Source: Neocallimastix lanati (nom. inval.)
Lineage: Eukaryota > Neocallimastigomycota > Neocallimastigomycetes > Neocallimastigales > Neocallimastigaceae
Direction of reading: 5' to 3'
Assembly: GCA_016946835.1 (NCBI GenBank)
Contig: JACVTC010000020.1
Coordinates: forward strand, 563,501-627,500
DNA length: 64,000 nucleotides
Shown: positions 10,450 to 21,168 of the stretch, one piece after another
Numbering within the stretch: the stretch's first letter is position 1
Layout: every line of letters begins with the position of its first letter
Notes under the pieces: model-generated
Seen by the model: the letters and a program-made list of their open reading frames with translations, nothing else
Databases searched by the model: none
Told to the model about the DNA's origin: nothing
Made by a program: the position numbers and the translations under genes

Positions 10450-11275
10450 TAATTAATTTTGAAATATGTTGTTTAGAGTTTGTTTATTTTAATTGTAGTA
10501 TTATTTTTATTGTGTTTAAAAATTGTACATTTTTTAAAAATTTTATTTACTTTTTATATGGTTTATTAATAGTTCTATGATTTATATTAAATTTTGTATA
10601 TCATTGGATATTGATTGTTATTATTTTAGGAACAAACTTAAATTATTATCATTCCTGTGAAAATGATCAATAATATTACTATCGTTTATATTAAATTAAT
10701 AGAATTTTAAATTATGTAATATAATTCTGTTCAATAGTTTGACCATCCAATTGTTTAGGTTTATTTTATATTTTATTTTTGTATTTTGTTTATATGTTAT
10801 CGTAATATTCCCTGACTAAGGTTGTTACCTTTAAATTATTGTTTCATATTTTTATGATTCATGTGTGTGCCGTTTAATCATGTCATAAGACATTATATTA
10901 TTAATGTTTAATGATTGTTCTTTTGTTATTGGATATTTATTTAATTAAGTTTACATGTCATAATTTATCTGTTTATATTAACTTGGAAATATATTTAATA
11001 TTTCTATTATGATTTTTTTTTTTTTTTTTTTTGTTATGTTTAATGAAAATATGATTTTAAATATATAAATAAATACAATAAATTTATTTATATTAAAATA
11101 ATATTTTAATTAGTTATGTTTGTAATTGTTTTTATCCTTTAATGTAATCTTTTGTATAATATCGATCTCAAGTTCATAATATTTTGAATTTCCTCTTGAA
11201 GTATATATGGCTTATATATTAATATTCATATAATTTTGAATTATATTTATTTTATTTAATTTTGTATTTTATTTT
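10450..11275. other. AT-rich stretch without recognised gene
   Basis: No coding sequence or LTR end pair recognised. A poly-T run lies at 11012-11032. It separates the copia gag from the repeat array at 11281 and may be leader sequence of a lost element. Confidence 0.5.
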
Positions 11276-11280
11276 AACTT

Positions 11281-11493
11281 TCAGCTTATCTTGTATAGCT
11301 GACCTTTTATTTTAACTCTCAGCTTATTTTGCACAGTCGACCTTTTATTTCAATTTCCAGCTTATTTTTGCATAACTGACCTTTTGTTTCAATTCTCAGC
11401 TTATTTTTGTATAGCTGACCTTCGTTTTAAATTTCAGCTTATTTTTGCATAGCTGACTTTTGTTTTGATTCTCAGCTTATTTTTGCATAGCTG
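11281..11493 (-). repeat. Tandem 37-39 bp repeat, six copies, with TCAGCT/AGCTGA hairpin
   Basis: Units read TCAGCTTATTTTTGCATAGC then TGACC and a T-rich spacer, and recur every 37-39 bp. Each unit can pair TCAGCT with AGCTGA across an AT-rich loop, though copies 2 and 3 have disrupted arms. The array abuts TGTAACGAGAGGG at 11492, which looks like an LTR terminus, so it is probably the 5' leader of a minus-strand element, as in the other leaders of this window. Confidence 0.6.
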
Positions 11494-13985
11494 TAACGAG
11501 AGGGACACTCAAATAAGAGAAAACAATAGGCAACACTGAATATTAATAATAAGTAAAAAAAATGTTTTGTTAGAAATTGTTTTATTTAATATTTTTTTTT
11601 TTTTTTTTTTTTTTAAAGATAAATTTATTTAAAATATTTAATTATTAATTAATCAATTAATATTGTAATATATCAAATTACTTATTATTAATTAATCAAT
11701 TAATAAAAGCACGAAGAAAATTTATTAAATACATTTTTTCTATGAAATAATACAGAAGTTATATTAAATACATTTTTTCATATAACAATTAATACATTAA
11801 TTGGTATAATTGTTTTTAAATGAAATAAATTTTTAAAGAATAATAATTATGAAATAATTATTAATTAATAAGAAATAGAAATAAATTATAAAAATTTATA
11901 TCAATTTCTTACACAACAACTGGTACAGGATTGAAGATTATTTTAAAAAAAATAATATATTCTAACAATTAAAAATTTAATTTTTCACTAACAAAAATAA
12001 ATATTATTTTAACAATTCTAATATAAATAACTTAAATAAATAGTTTAATAAAATTTATCTCTAAATTAAAACTAAATTACCTAACAAACTAAATATTTAA
12101 AACTAACCAAAATTATTTTTATCCTTAACTATAATAAAACACAAAAACAAAACTAATCAATTTAACTAGAGAACAATTTAATTTTATTTACTTATTTATT
12201 TAATTATTTATTTATACTAATATTAAATATTTACTAATTCATTCTTGAAAAATTAAAAGAAAAATATAAAAATAAAGTTGAAAGAAGAGGAAGAACTAAA
12301 GTATTGTTTTACTTTGTTCTTTTTATATCTTTAAAACATTTATTTGATTGGAGTAAAAATAAAAATATAAAATATAATAAAAATATAATAAAAAAATATA
12401 ATAATTTTATAGTAGTAAAATATTATAAATATAATTTTAATATAATATTTAATGTAAGAAAATAATAAAAATATAATAAAGTATAATAAAAATTTTATAA
12501 TAAAAATATAAAATAATAATAAAATAATTTTAATTATTTATAATAAAATATCTAATTGTTTACTATTACAATATTAAATAAATACAATTAATACATTATT
12601 TAAATAATTTAGTTATTTATACATATTTAATTTCCTTATTATATATTTAAATACTTTAGTATTTTATTCTTATTTATTTATTAATTAATCTTAATAGTTT
12701 TGTTAAGATAATAACTGAATTTCAATTTCAATTTCAATTTCAATTTCAATAATTCAGTTATTTAAATTTCAATATTAATGAATAATATATAATAAATATT
12801 ATTAAATTATCTTTATAAAATATTTAGGAATTAGTCTAGGCCAAATATTATTAACATATTGAAATTAATATATATTAAATAATGTAAACACGTGATTGTC
12901 ATATTGATATGCGGGACTTTTATGTGCTACTAATTTTTAATAGTATCGTTATATTTAATTAACCTTTATTAATATATTTTAATTTAAAAACCCAATTAAC
13001 CAAGGGTCTTCTCTAAACTACAATAAAGAAGAGTAGTTATTAGAAATCTTTATAATAATTCAATTATTAATAATAATAAATATACATTTAAAATATATTA
13101 TATCGGAGTATAGTATAATATATAATAAATATATATTAAAATAATAAATATAATAAATATAACTATATAATTCTTAAAATGAAAATAAGAATAATAAAAT
13201 TAAATATATAAGAATATAATTATATAATAAATATGAATATAATAAATAATATCAACTATATATATTTAATTATAATTAAAATAACTAAAACTATTTCATT
13301 ATATTATATATTATAATATATAGAAGTATTATGTATTTTTAATATAAATTTTAAAATAAATATGAATAGTTAAATTATATATATAATAATATTCTTATTA
13401 TATATATTTAGAAGAAATTAACTATTTAATTTAATATATTTAATATATTTCATATTATAATGAATGATATATATATAAATATTGAATAATATATGAATAA
13501 GAAATTATTTCAAATATTATTATTGACAAAAGAGATATAAATTTAATATTTAATAATTATTATTAAATATACAAATATGTTACTACACATATTTGTTTTA
13601 TATCAATATTAAATTAATTTCTATATTAATTTATTATCAAAATCTTTGCATATTATATTTTAATTATAAAATATAATATTTAGCTATATTAGATTATTAT
13701 ATTTTATTTATAATAAGTATTTATATTATTATCTTATTTTATATTATCAATATCAAACTTATATTAATACTATTACATAATCATATTAATAATTAATATT
13801 TTAATAATTAATTATTTTATATAAATACATGTTTAAATCTTTTGATTAATCCTTTGTAGGATTATTGTAATTTAAATTATAGTAATACTTATATAAAATA
13901 ATAATGTAATAAAATATTATTAAGATTAAATAAAAACTTTTTTATAAAATTTACTAATAACAATATGTTTTAAATAAGAAATAAA
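11492..13985. other. AT-rich region without recognised genes
   Basis: It starts with TGTAACGAGAGGGACAC, a possible LTR terminus similar to B's TGTAACGAAT, but no matching right end was found. It holds T- and A-runs, a (TTTCAA)n microsatellite at about 12719-12752, and no open frame worth calling. Probably decayed LTR material. Confidence 0.4.
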
Positions 13986-14399
13986 TTAAATTATTATAGA
14001 TTTGAGATAGTCCATTACGGTAATGCCTTCCTTGAATTTAGCATCTATTTGTTGATACATCTGAAGATAGTTATTATTAAAATCTTCTAATTCTTCATCC
14101 CTTTTTATAGTTATATTCTTCAGATGATCATAAAGTTCAATTTTTGATAATTTCTTTCTCCCTAATAGTCCTTTTCTTAGTTGAGCTAAGGATGGGAAGG
14201 ATCTACTGATTTCTTTGATTTCCTTAATGGCTTTACGAGCTTCACCATGTGAGGACAAGTAGGCTAACTGATATATTACCTCTGGGTCGGTTATTTTAGC
14301 CACCTTAAGGATAGCGTCAACATCTTCATACCAACGAATTACTTCTTGCTTATCGGTACTATCCAAGATCGGCAAAATATTAATAATATTATAGTCCAT
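13986..14399 (-). pseudogene. Truncated Gag of element M
   Basis: A 137-residue N-terminal Gag piece starting at an ATG (14399). The segments EVIRWYEDVDAILKVAKITDPEVIYQLAYLSS and SFPSLAQLRKGLLGRKKLSK parallel the Gag of C (DINEWIEELTELFELW; VPSLKEIKIALEEYL) and of I and A (WIQLQNITDPKTIFVACLL). There is no zinc knuckle and the sequence breaks off near 13986. With its primer-binding site and LTR to the right it is the 5' end of a minus-strand Ty3 element. Confidence 0.7.
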
Positions 14400-14553
14400 T
14401 TCTTTCGTTTGTCGTCAACAGGCTGGCTTATATGTAGTTTATCGTACAGTATTATTTTATTTATTCTCAAATTTTTTTTATTTATTACTCTTTATAATAC
14501 TATTTATTATTACTTATTATGTTTTTCATTAATATAATTAATTCATTTACTTC

Positions 14554-14571
14554 TTCCCGGATGAGCCCCCA
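14554..14571 (-). other. Primer-binding site of M, complementary to tRNA-Pro
   Basis: The element strand reads TGGGGGCTCATCCGGGAA. It differs at two positions (the A for G within CTCGT, and the final base) from the tRNA-Pro-type site TGGGGGCTCGTCCGGGAT familiar from mammalian gammaretroviruses. It lies eight bases from the LTR. Confidence 0.8.
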
Positions 14572-14579
14572 AAATTTTA

Positions 14580-14950
14580 TGGTACAATGTAAATGAATTT
14601 TTAAAATTTAAATCTATTTATATTAATATTCACAATAATAAGTAATTCACACTAAAGTTGTAAATTATAACTAAATACTTAAATTCTACTTTATAAATTG
14701 TTTATTTAATTTTTATTAAATTTTTATTTTTGATCAATTGAAATCTCAATTTATATCAATTGTCATTCAATCTAATTTTTTACATTTAATAAAGTTATAT
14801 GTGGAAAAGAGAGAGTCTTAATAATTTCTAATTTTACACTTTATATATAAATTTCAATTTAATTTATCCTTTTATGGATTAATTTGATTTTCTATTTTTT
14901 TTGTAAATTTAGTCGTATTTAATTTTCATTTTTCAATTGGTCTTGTACCA
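14580..14950 (-). repeat. 5' LTR of element M
   Basis: Ends TGGTACAA and TTGTACCA form an 8-bp inverted pair. The primer-binding site lies next to it on the left, so this is the 5' LTR of a minus-strand element. It is followed by ATA and then the next LTR. Confidence 0.75.
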
Positions 14951-14953
14951 ATA

Positions 14954-15911
14954 TGTAAGAATCTATAATTATTTTTAAATAAAATAATTATATTTTCTTA
15001 GTTAAAGTTATAATTATAACTTTATTTAATTATATAATATTTATTCATTTAAATATTATTAATAATTTATTTAACTCCATATTAAATATTCATTAATTTA
15101 ATACAACAAAATTTATTTAATTAATTATTATTTATACATTTATTAATAATTATAATTTATTTAATTATACATTTAATTATTAAATTTATTAGTTTTAGTT
15201 TATTTAATTATATTGTAAACAAATGTATTATGTATTCTAATATGTATTTTAATAATGTATTCTGTATTTTGTTTATTAATATCATTATGTTATTTTCCTT
15301 ATTTGTAAATTTATAATTTTATGATCGAAATATCTTTTATTATTTTATTCTTTTATTTTCGATCAATTACATTAGATTAACGAAACGGTTAATTAGGGTT
15401 TTTCCCAATTACTTCTTAAAAGTAATTGGTTTTACCTAATTGATACGATGATCGATATGGATAGAATATCGATCAAAAATCTTATCTAGGTTTTTCTCTC
15501 TAATCTTTTCCTAGATAAGAGATTTGTTAAGATTAGAAAACATTTTTTAATTTAACCTTATTTTTCAAAAAGTATAAATAAGGCTCTTGAATTCTCTTTG
15601 AGAAATCAAGAGTTATTATTATAACAATTATAATATAGTAATAACATTAATAAATATTTTATATTTCTATTTTAATAAAATAAGTTTTAATAAAACAAAT
15701 TTAAAAATAAAACAAAATAAAATAATCCTTTCTCTTGACAATTCTGTGTTATTAGTTTATTATAATTAGTTATAATAAACTCTTTCTTATAAAAGATAAG
15801 TATATTTATCCTTTTTTGCTTTTTCAATTTAATAATAATTATTATTTAATTATTATTAAGTTGTAGTTAATAATTTAATTACAATTAATTTTATAATTAA
15901 ATTATTACACA
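14954..15911 (+). repeat. Solo LTR V
   Basis: It begins TGTAAGAATC and ends TTACACA. It resembles LTR L in reverse orientation: both hold a paired CTCTTGA/TCAAGAG segment followed by TTATTATTATAA-like sequence. AATA is found on both sides (14950-14953 and 15911-15914, each including one terminal base of an LTR). Confidence 0.55.
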
Positions 15912-15914
15912 ATA

Positions 15915-16874
15915 TGATACGGGCTGGGGTTGAAACACTAAGATATTCAAAACAAAAAAAATAAATATTAACACATAACTATAAAAATAAATTTGGAAAC
16001 AAGAAAAAAATTAAATTTTAAAATATTCTTTATTTGAATTTAAAATTAAAATTATTTGTTCCTCGTATTAAAAAGAAAGAAATTTATTCTTCTTTTTATA
16101 CTTTTATTTTAATACATTTTATTTATTATTAATATATTCTTTATAAAAAAAAAACTATTATAACTATTTTATTTTAATTTTTAACTATTATTTTAAATTA
16201 TTTTTTTAAAAAAAAAAAAAATAACATTTATTAAATTAAAATATAAAAAATTAATTTAGAGCTTGTATCACGAAGGGCATTCCGGGCGGTAGCTTCTTCT
16301 TGATATTGTTATTCAGAGAGAGAATTATACAGAATTGATATTTTCTGTATTTTAGATCATTTTTATTATTGGAATTCTTCTGTATTTTAGTTCATTTTTA
16401 TTTTAATAAAGATTTAATTTATTTTTGATTTTTGTTTTATTTTTAGTTTATTTCAAAGGTTTAGAAAATATTATACAGAAACTTATAATTCTGTATTTTA
16501 TATCAAATATTTATTGAAATAGGTTTTTATTATTCTTAATATAAAAATAAGAATTTGTAATGATTTAAATATTATATAATTTTTAATAAGAATATTTAGT
16601 AATAATTTTTATTATATTTAATATTAATAAAATATTTAATAATTATTTTTATTAGATTTGATATTAATAAAAGATTTTAATAAGAATATTTAATAATAAT
16701 TTTTATTATATTTAATATTAATAAAAGATTTTTTATTAGAATATTTAATAATAATTTTTATTATATTTATTATTAATAAAAGATTTTAATAAGAATATTT
16801 AATAATAATTTTATTTTATTATTATTAAGAGTATTTAATAGGAAATACAAGGTATTTAGTGACACCCCGTATCA
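15915..16874. repeat. Solo LTR G1
   Basis: TGATACGGG at the left and CCCGTATCA at the right are perfect inverted ends; length 960 bp. Target duplication AATA: 15911-15914 on the left; AAT at 16875-16877 plus A at 17814 on the right, after removing LTR L. Related to G2 at 59490 (both have GGGGTTGA-ACACT-AGATATT near the start). Confidence 0.8.
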
Positions 16875-16877
16875 AAT

Positions 16878-17808
16878 TGTAAAGAATTAAATTTAAACTT
16901 AATTAAATTTAACCCTTTTCTACAATTAATACTAATAATTAATATTAATCGAGGAATAAAACAAAAGTAAAAGAAAATACTTAACACACAAAATAGATGG
17001 AGGAGTTTATTATAAGAGATTTAATTATACCAATATTTCATAAAATTTTTATTTTTATTAAAATATTTTTTATTAAAAAATAATTTTTATTAAGATTTTG
17101 TTATTTCTAAAATAATTAAAAATTTATTTTGTTTATTATTATAATTATATTCTTATAATAATAACTCTTGATTTTCAAAATAAAGAAAATCAAGAATTAT
17201 TTATAGTAAAGTTCCAAATCTTAATGAATAACTTTTTAGGAAAAGATTTGGGAGAAAAACCTAAAAAGTTTAATGATCAATTATTAATAAAATTGATCAT
17301 ATGTTAATTGAATAAAAACCGATATTTTCCAATCGGAAAACTTCAATTAACATTTTGTTTTATTTAAACAATGTCAATTATACATGACATTGTTTTATTT
17401 TAATTAATTTTTTAAATATTAATTATTCTTTTTTCATTTGATTTGTTACATTATGATTTTTAATATAATTTTATAATTATTTCTAAATTATAATTCTATA
17501 ATTTATATTAGATTTGTTTAAAATTATATTAATGTAACAATTATTTAAATTAAAACTTAACATTTAATTATCAAATGAATTTTAACAAATATAAAAAATA
17601 TTAATGTTTAATTATTTTAATATTATTAATTAATACAATGATAAAGAATAATAATTTTACAATATTAATTTTAAATTATTAATAATAATTTTATATTAAA
17701 AATATTTTATAATAAAGTTAATAAATTTTATTAAATAATTATTATTTTATTTAATAAAGATTAATAATTATTTTTTATTTTAATAAAAATTAATTATTAT
17801 TCTTTACA
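16878..17808 (-). repeat. Solo LTR L inserted at the right edge of G1
   Basis: TGTAAAGAAT and ATTCTTTACA are 10-bp inverted ends. CAAAT flanks both sides (16873-16877 and 17809-17813), a 5-bp target duplication that overlaps the last two bases of G1. Confidence 0.85.
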
Positions 17809-17814
17809 CAAATA

Positions 17815-18422
17815 TGATACAATATAAGTAATAAAGTATCAAATTTTTATTTATTTAATTATAACGAGGTCGAGCAAATAGGGAATTTATAAAATAATAT
17901 ATTCCTACTCAAAGATAATAAATAATAATTTACACAAATAATAAAATTTATTTATTTCCTTTTAAATCTTGTTTTTATTTATTTATTTAATTTTACATAA
18001 ATTATTACAATTATATTTTATATTCCTCTGAATATAATAATTATTAACTATTTCTAATAATTCAATTTATATTAATATCTTAATAATAATTTTACTTATA
18101 ATTGTAGGATTCAACTCTTATCCTTTAACTATAAGTAATTACTTAATTATTTAAACTAAACTATAAGTTCTCTAAAACTATTATTTTACTCAATTAGAAT
18201 TTTTAAAACAACAAGAAAAACTCTCTCTTTAACTTTTATTTCATTCTCTTCTTTTAAATTTATTAATTAATTTTATCTTGAATATTATTGGCTGTCTAAT
18301 TAATTTTTAATCTATTTATATAATGATTTAGTATATTATATATTGTAATTATTTTTCACTATATTATTATAGGATTTTCTATTTTGTTAATTTTCTTGCG
18401 TATTTCTAGCTGTATTGTATCA
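17815..18422 (-). repeat. 3' LTR of element J (H)
   Basis: TGATACAAT and ATTGTATCA are inverted ends; 608 bp. Directly to the right is a polypurine tract on the minus strand (GTGGGGGCG within 18423-18440), followed by sequence nearly shared with element C after its LTR (TTGACTTCGTCCC, TGAAGTCT). This makes it the 3' LTR of the minus-strand element whose pol ends at 19803. Its partner 5' LTR was not found. Confidence 0.75.
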
Positions 18423-18573
18423 AAACGCCCCCACTTAGTCTTGACTTCGTCCCTTGAAGTCTAATACTTGGGTATTTAGATACAATTTATATAAAATTTT
18501 TTTTTTTTTTTTTTTTTTTTTATTAATTAAATTTTTTTTTATAATAAATTTATAATGATTTACAAAATATAAA

Positions 18574-18616
<43 letters not shown>

Positions 18617-19648
18617 GTAAGTCATTATTTTATTTTTGTTATTTTGTTATATATATTGAATAATTTTAACTTTGAAATTGAAATTGAAATTGAAATGAGA
18701 TTTTGAAATTTAAATTTTGAAATTTAAAATTGAATTATTAATTTATTATTATTCTAAATATTTATATAGATGTATTTATAATTTTCTTATGTATATTGTT
18801 TATATCTTAACGTGTCATTCATAATGTGATTTATTTGCGTTGTCATTTAAAATAAAATATATAAATAATAATAAAAGAAAATAATTGAATCTTGTATTGT
18901 AGTTTAACTATTATTAGAGTGTTAAGTTTATATATATCTTCTCAATTATTAATATTAATAATATTATTTATCATTATTATTATGATATTATTTATTTTCC
19001 AAAATAAATTATTTTTAAATTATTTTTCTATGTATATATATTATATCTTTGTTATTCATAAAGTGTCGTAATAAATTATATTATACTATTATACTATATA
19101 TCATTTATTTTATTATCTATCTCATATTATATTACCTAAGTCCTATATACATTTGTTTATACTATATATCATTTATTTTATTATCTATCTCTTATTATAT
19201 TACCTAAGTCCTATATACATTTGTTTATACTATATATCATTTATTTTATTATCTATCTCTTATTATATTACCTAAGTCCTATATACATTTGTTTATACTA
19301 TATATCATTTATTTTATTATCTATCTCTTATTATATTACCTAAGTCCTATATACATTTGTTTATACTATATATCATTTATTTTATTATCTATTATATATA
19401 TTGTTTTATATATTTTGTTCTATTATATATATTATCCTTTCTTATATCTTATTACTATTATCCTATATGTTATTATACTATTTATTTATTTATTATACTA
19501 TTATATATACTTATTTATTCATTAAATATTTTTATTATTTATTGTATATGATTACTGTTGTTTATTTATATATATACTATCCTATTATTGATTATTACTA
19601 TTCAATTTACTAAAAATTTTTTTTTTTTTTTTTTTTAATTATTATTAT

Positions 19649-19688
<40 letters not shown>

Positions 19689-19802
19689 ATTTTTTTTTTT
19701 TTTTTTTTATTTTTTTATTAATTAATTAATAATGATTTATAAAAAATATATATATATTTTATAAATCTCTGATTATATTTATATATTTATACGTTATATA
19801 TT
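18423..19802 (-). other. 3' untranslated region of J with polypurine tract and repeats
   Basis: Between the J pol stop and its 3' LTR. It contains the polypurine tract at 18423-18445, long T-runs at about 18498-18522, 18576-18614 and 19618-19710, a GAAATT repeat at about 18674-18697, and a 68-bp tandem repeat (19085-19390). Open frames predicted in the repeat are shadows. Confidence 0.6.
19085..19390. repeat. 68-bp tandem repeat, about 4.5 copies
   Basis: The unit runs from one ACTATATATCATTTATTTTA to the next and contains TACCTAAGTCCTATATAC. Copies are almost identical, which means recent amplification inside an old element. Confidence 0.9.
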
Positions 19803-20094
19803 TTATTCTTCATCATCTTCTATATTTATTTCCGTGAAGTATGGAATAATGTTCTTCAAATGGATGTTTCTATCAGCAACTTCTCCTGTAATTGGGTCAC
19901 AAACGGATACAGTGTTTAATTCTTGTTTTATAATCTTCAAAGGACCTGTAAAGAATGGGTCGAGTTTTCTTCTGTTAAACACCTTCACTAGTACCAAGTC
20001 ACCAGGTTTATAATTGCTCTTTAAACGTCTAATTTGTTTTCTTCTGTCCATCCAAAGTTTATTCGCGGTCTCAATGTTTCTAATAGCTTCCCGG
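19803..20094 (-). pseudogene. J pol piece 4: integrase C-terminus
   Basis: It reads ETANKLWMDRRKQIR then YKPGDLVLVKVFNRRKLDPFFTGPLKIIKQ and a short acidic tail ending at 19803. This is the integrase C-terminal region of Ty3 Pol (compare GDLVLVRNFSRTKLEPYFNGPLKVIKK in I). The upstream end at 20094 is the insertion site of element I (target CCGG). The frame resumes without loss at 28957, so J was readable here when I inserted. Confidence 0.9.
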
Positions 20095-21145
20095 TGTTAT
20101 GGTTCGAGGAATTCAAAAAAAAAATTATATAATATTAAAACACAAAAAAAAAAAATTTTATTCTTTCACAATAATTTTTATTTATTTATTATATTTTTAT
20201 TTTAATTTTTATTTTATTTTTATTATTATTTTTATTTATTTATTTTATTTTTATTTTATTTTTATTATTATTTTTATTTATTTATTTTATTTTTATTTTA
20301 TTTTTATTATTATTTTTATTTATTTTTATTTATTTTTTTTTTTATTTATTTATTTTTTTTTTATTTATTTATTTTTATTATTTCTATTTTTATTTTCTTT
20401 TTTTTTTTTCCTCTCTCCTAAAAAGGGGTTCCAAGGTAGTCAATTTATATCTTTTTGAAGATATAAAAGTAGCAAAGCCTCTGGAAGTAGTTGAAGAGAT
20501 GGAAAAACAATAGATTTTTAAATCTTATTGATTATTTCCTTATTGTAATAAATAGAAATTTTATTATTTCCTAATATTCAAATTAACCAAAATAAATCTA
20601 TAATATAAAAGATGCATTATAGATAAGAATTAAACAAAAAAAGAGAAGCAGTATTACAATAAAATTGAATACTTTAACTTAATTTTGATACTAATTTAAT
20701 ATGTAATCTTATATATTAATTTGAATGACATAATAGAAAATAAAATACATTTATTAATATATGAAAAATCTTTTACAATTTTAAATACAGAAAATTTTAT
20801 TTTATTTATTTCTTTCATTTCAATTATTTCTTAATTCGAAAGACAGAAATATTGATAAAGTTATTTAAGTTGTTTATATACAGGAATTATTCCTTATTTA
20901 GAAAAATAATACTAAAAGTAATTAGTACTATGTTATTGCTAAACTCTCATAAATTTAATTTACCTTTATAAGGAATGAACATAAATTTAAATTAAATTTT
21001 ATGTATAAACTTAAATTTTCAGATCAAATAATATAGTAAAATTATTAATGTAAAGAATACATAAATTTATTAATATTTTAAAAATCACCTTGACTATATT
21101 AAAAGGTTTTTAATAAGAATCAATTTATTACTTCATTCTTTATCA
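20095..21145 (-). repeat. 3' LTR of element I
   Basis: TGTTATGGTTCGAGG at the left end, CATTCTTTATCA at the right. Followed by CGATGCCCCCGC, the polypurine tract (GCGGGGGCATCG) on the element strand. The AT-rich open frames at 20014-20458 are inside this LTR and not genes. Confidence 0.95.
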
Positions 21146-21168
21146 CGATGCCCCCGCTAAGACTCAAG

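Larger units (their letters stand above)
5571..10450 (-). mobile_element. Ty1/copia retrotransposon N (decayed)
   Basis: The order on the minus strand is Gag - protease - integrase - RT - RNase H, with integrase before RT, which defines the copia superfamily. The coding part spans 10449 to the expected RNase H stop at 5893-5895. Lesions: no in-frame ATG at the gag start, a stop at 9108-9110, a frame change between integrase and RT ORFs (overlap 7665-7696), a frameshift near 6312, a stop at 6214-6216, and a substituted RT active site. Confidence 0.9.

Noticed and set aside
19289-20458. Several Tyr/Ile/Phe-rich open frames
   Set aside because: They fall in tandem repeats of the J 3' region and in the I LTR; the composition reflects AT-rich low-complexity DNA.
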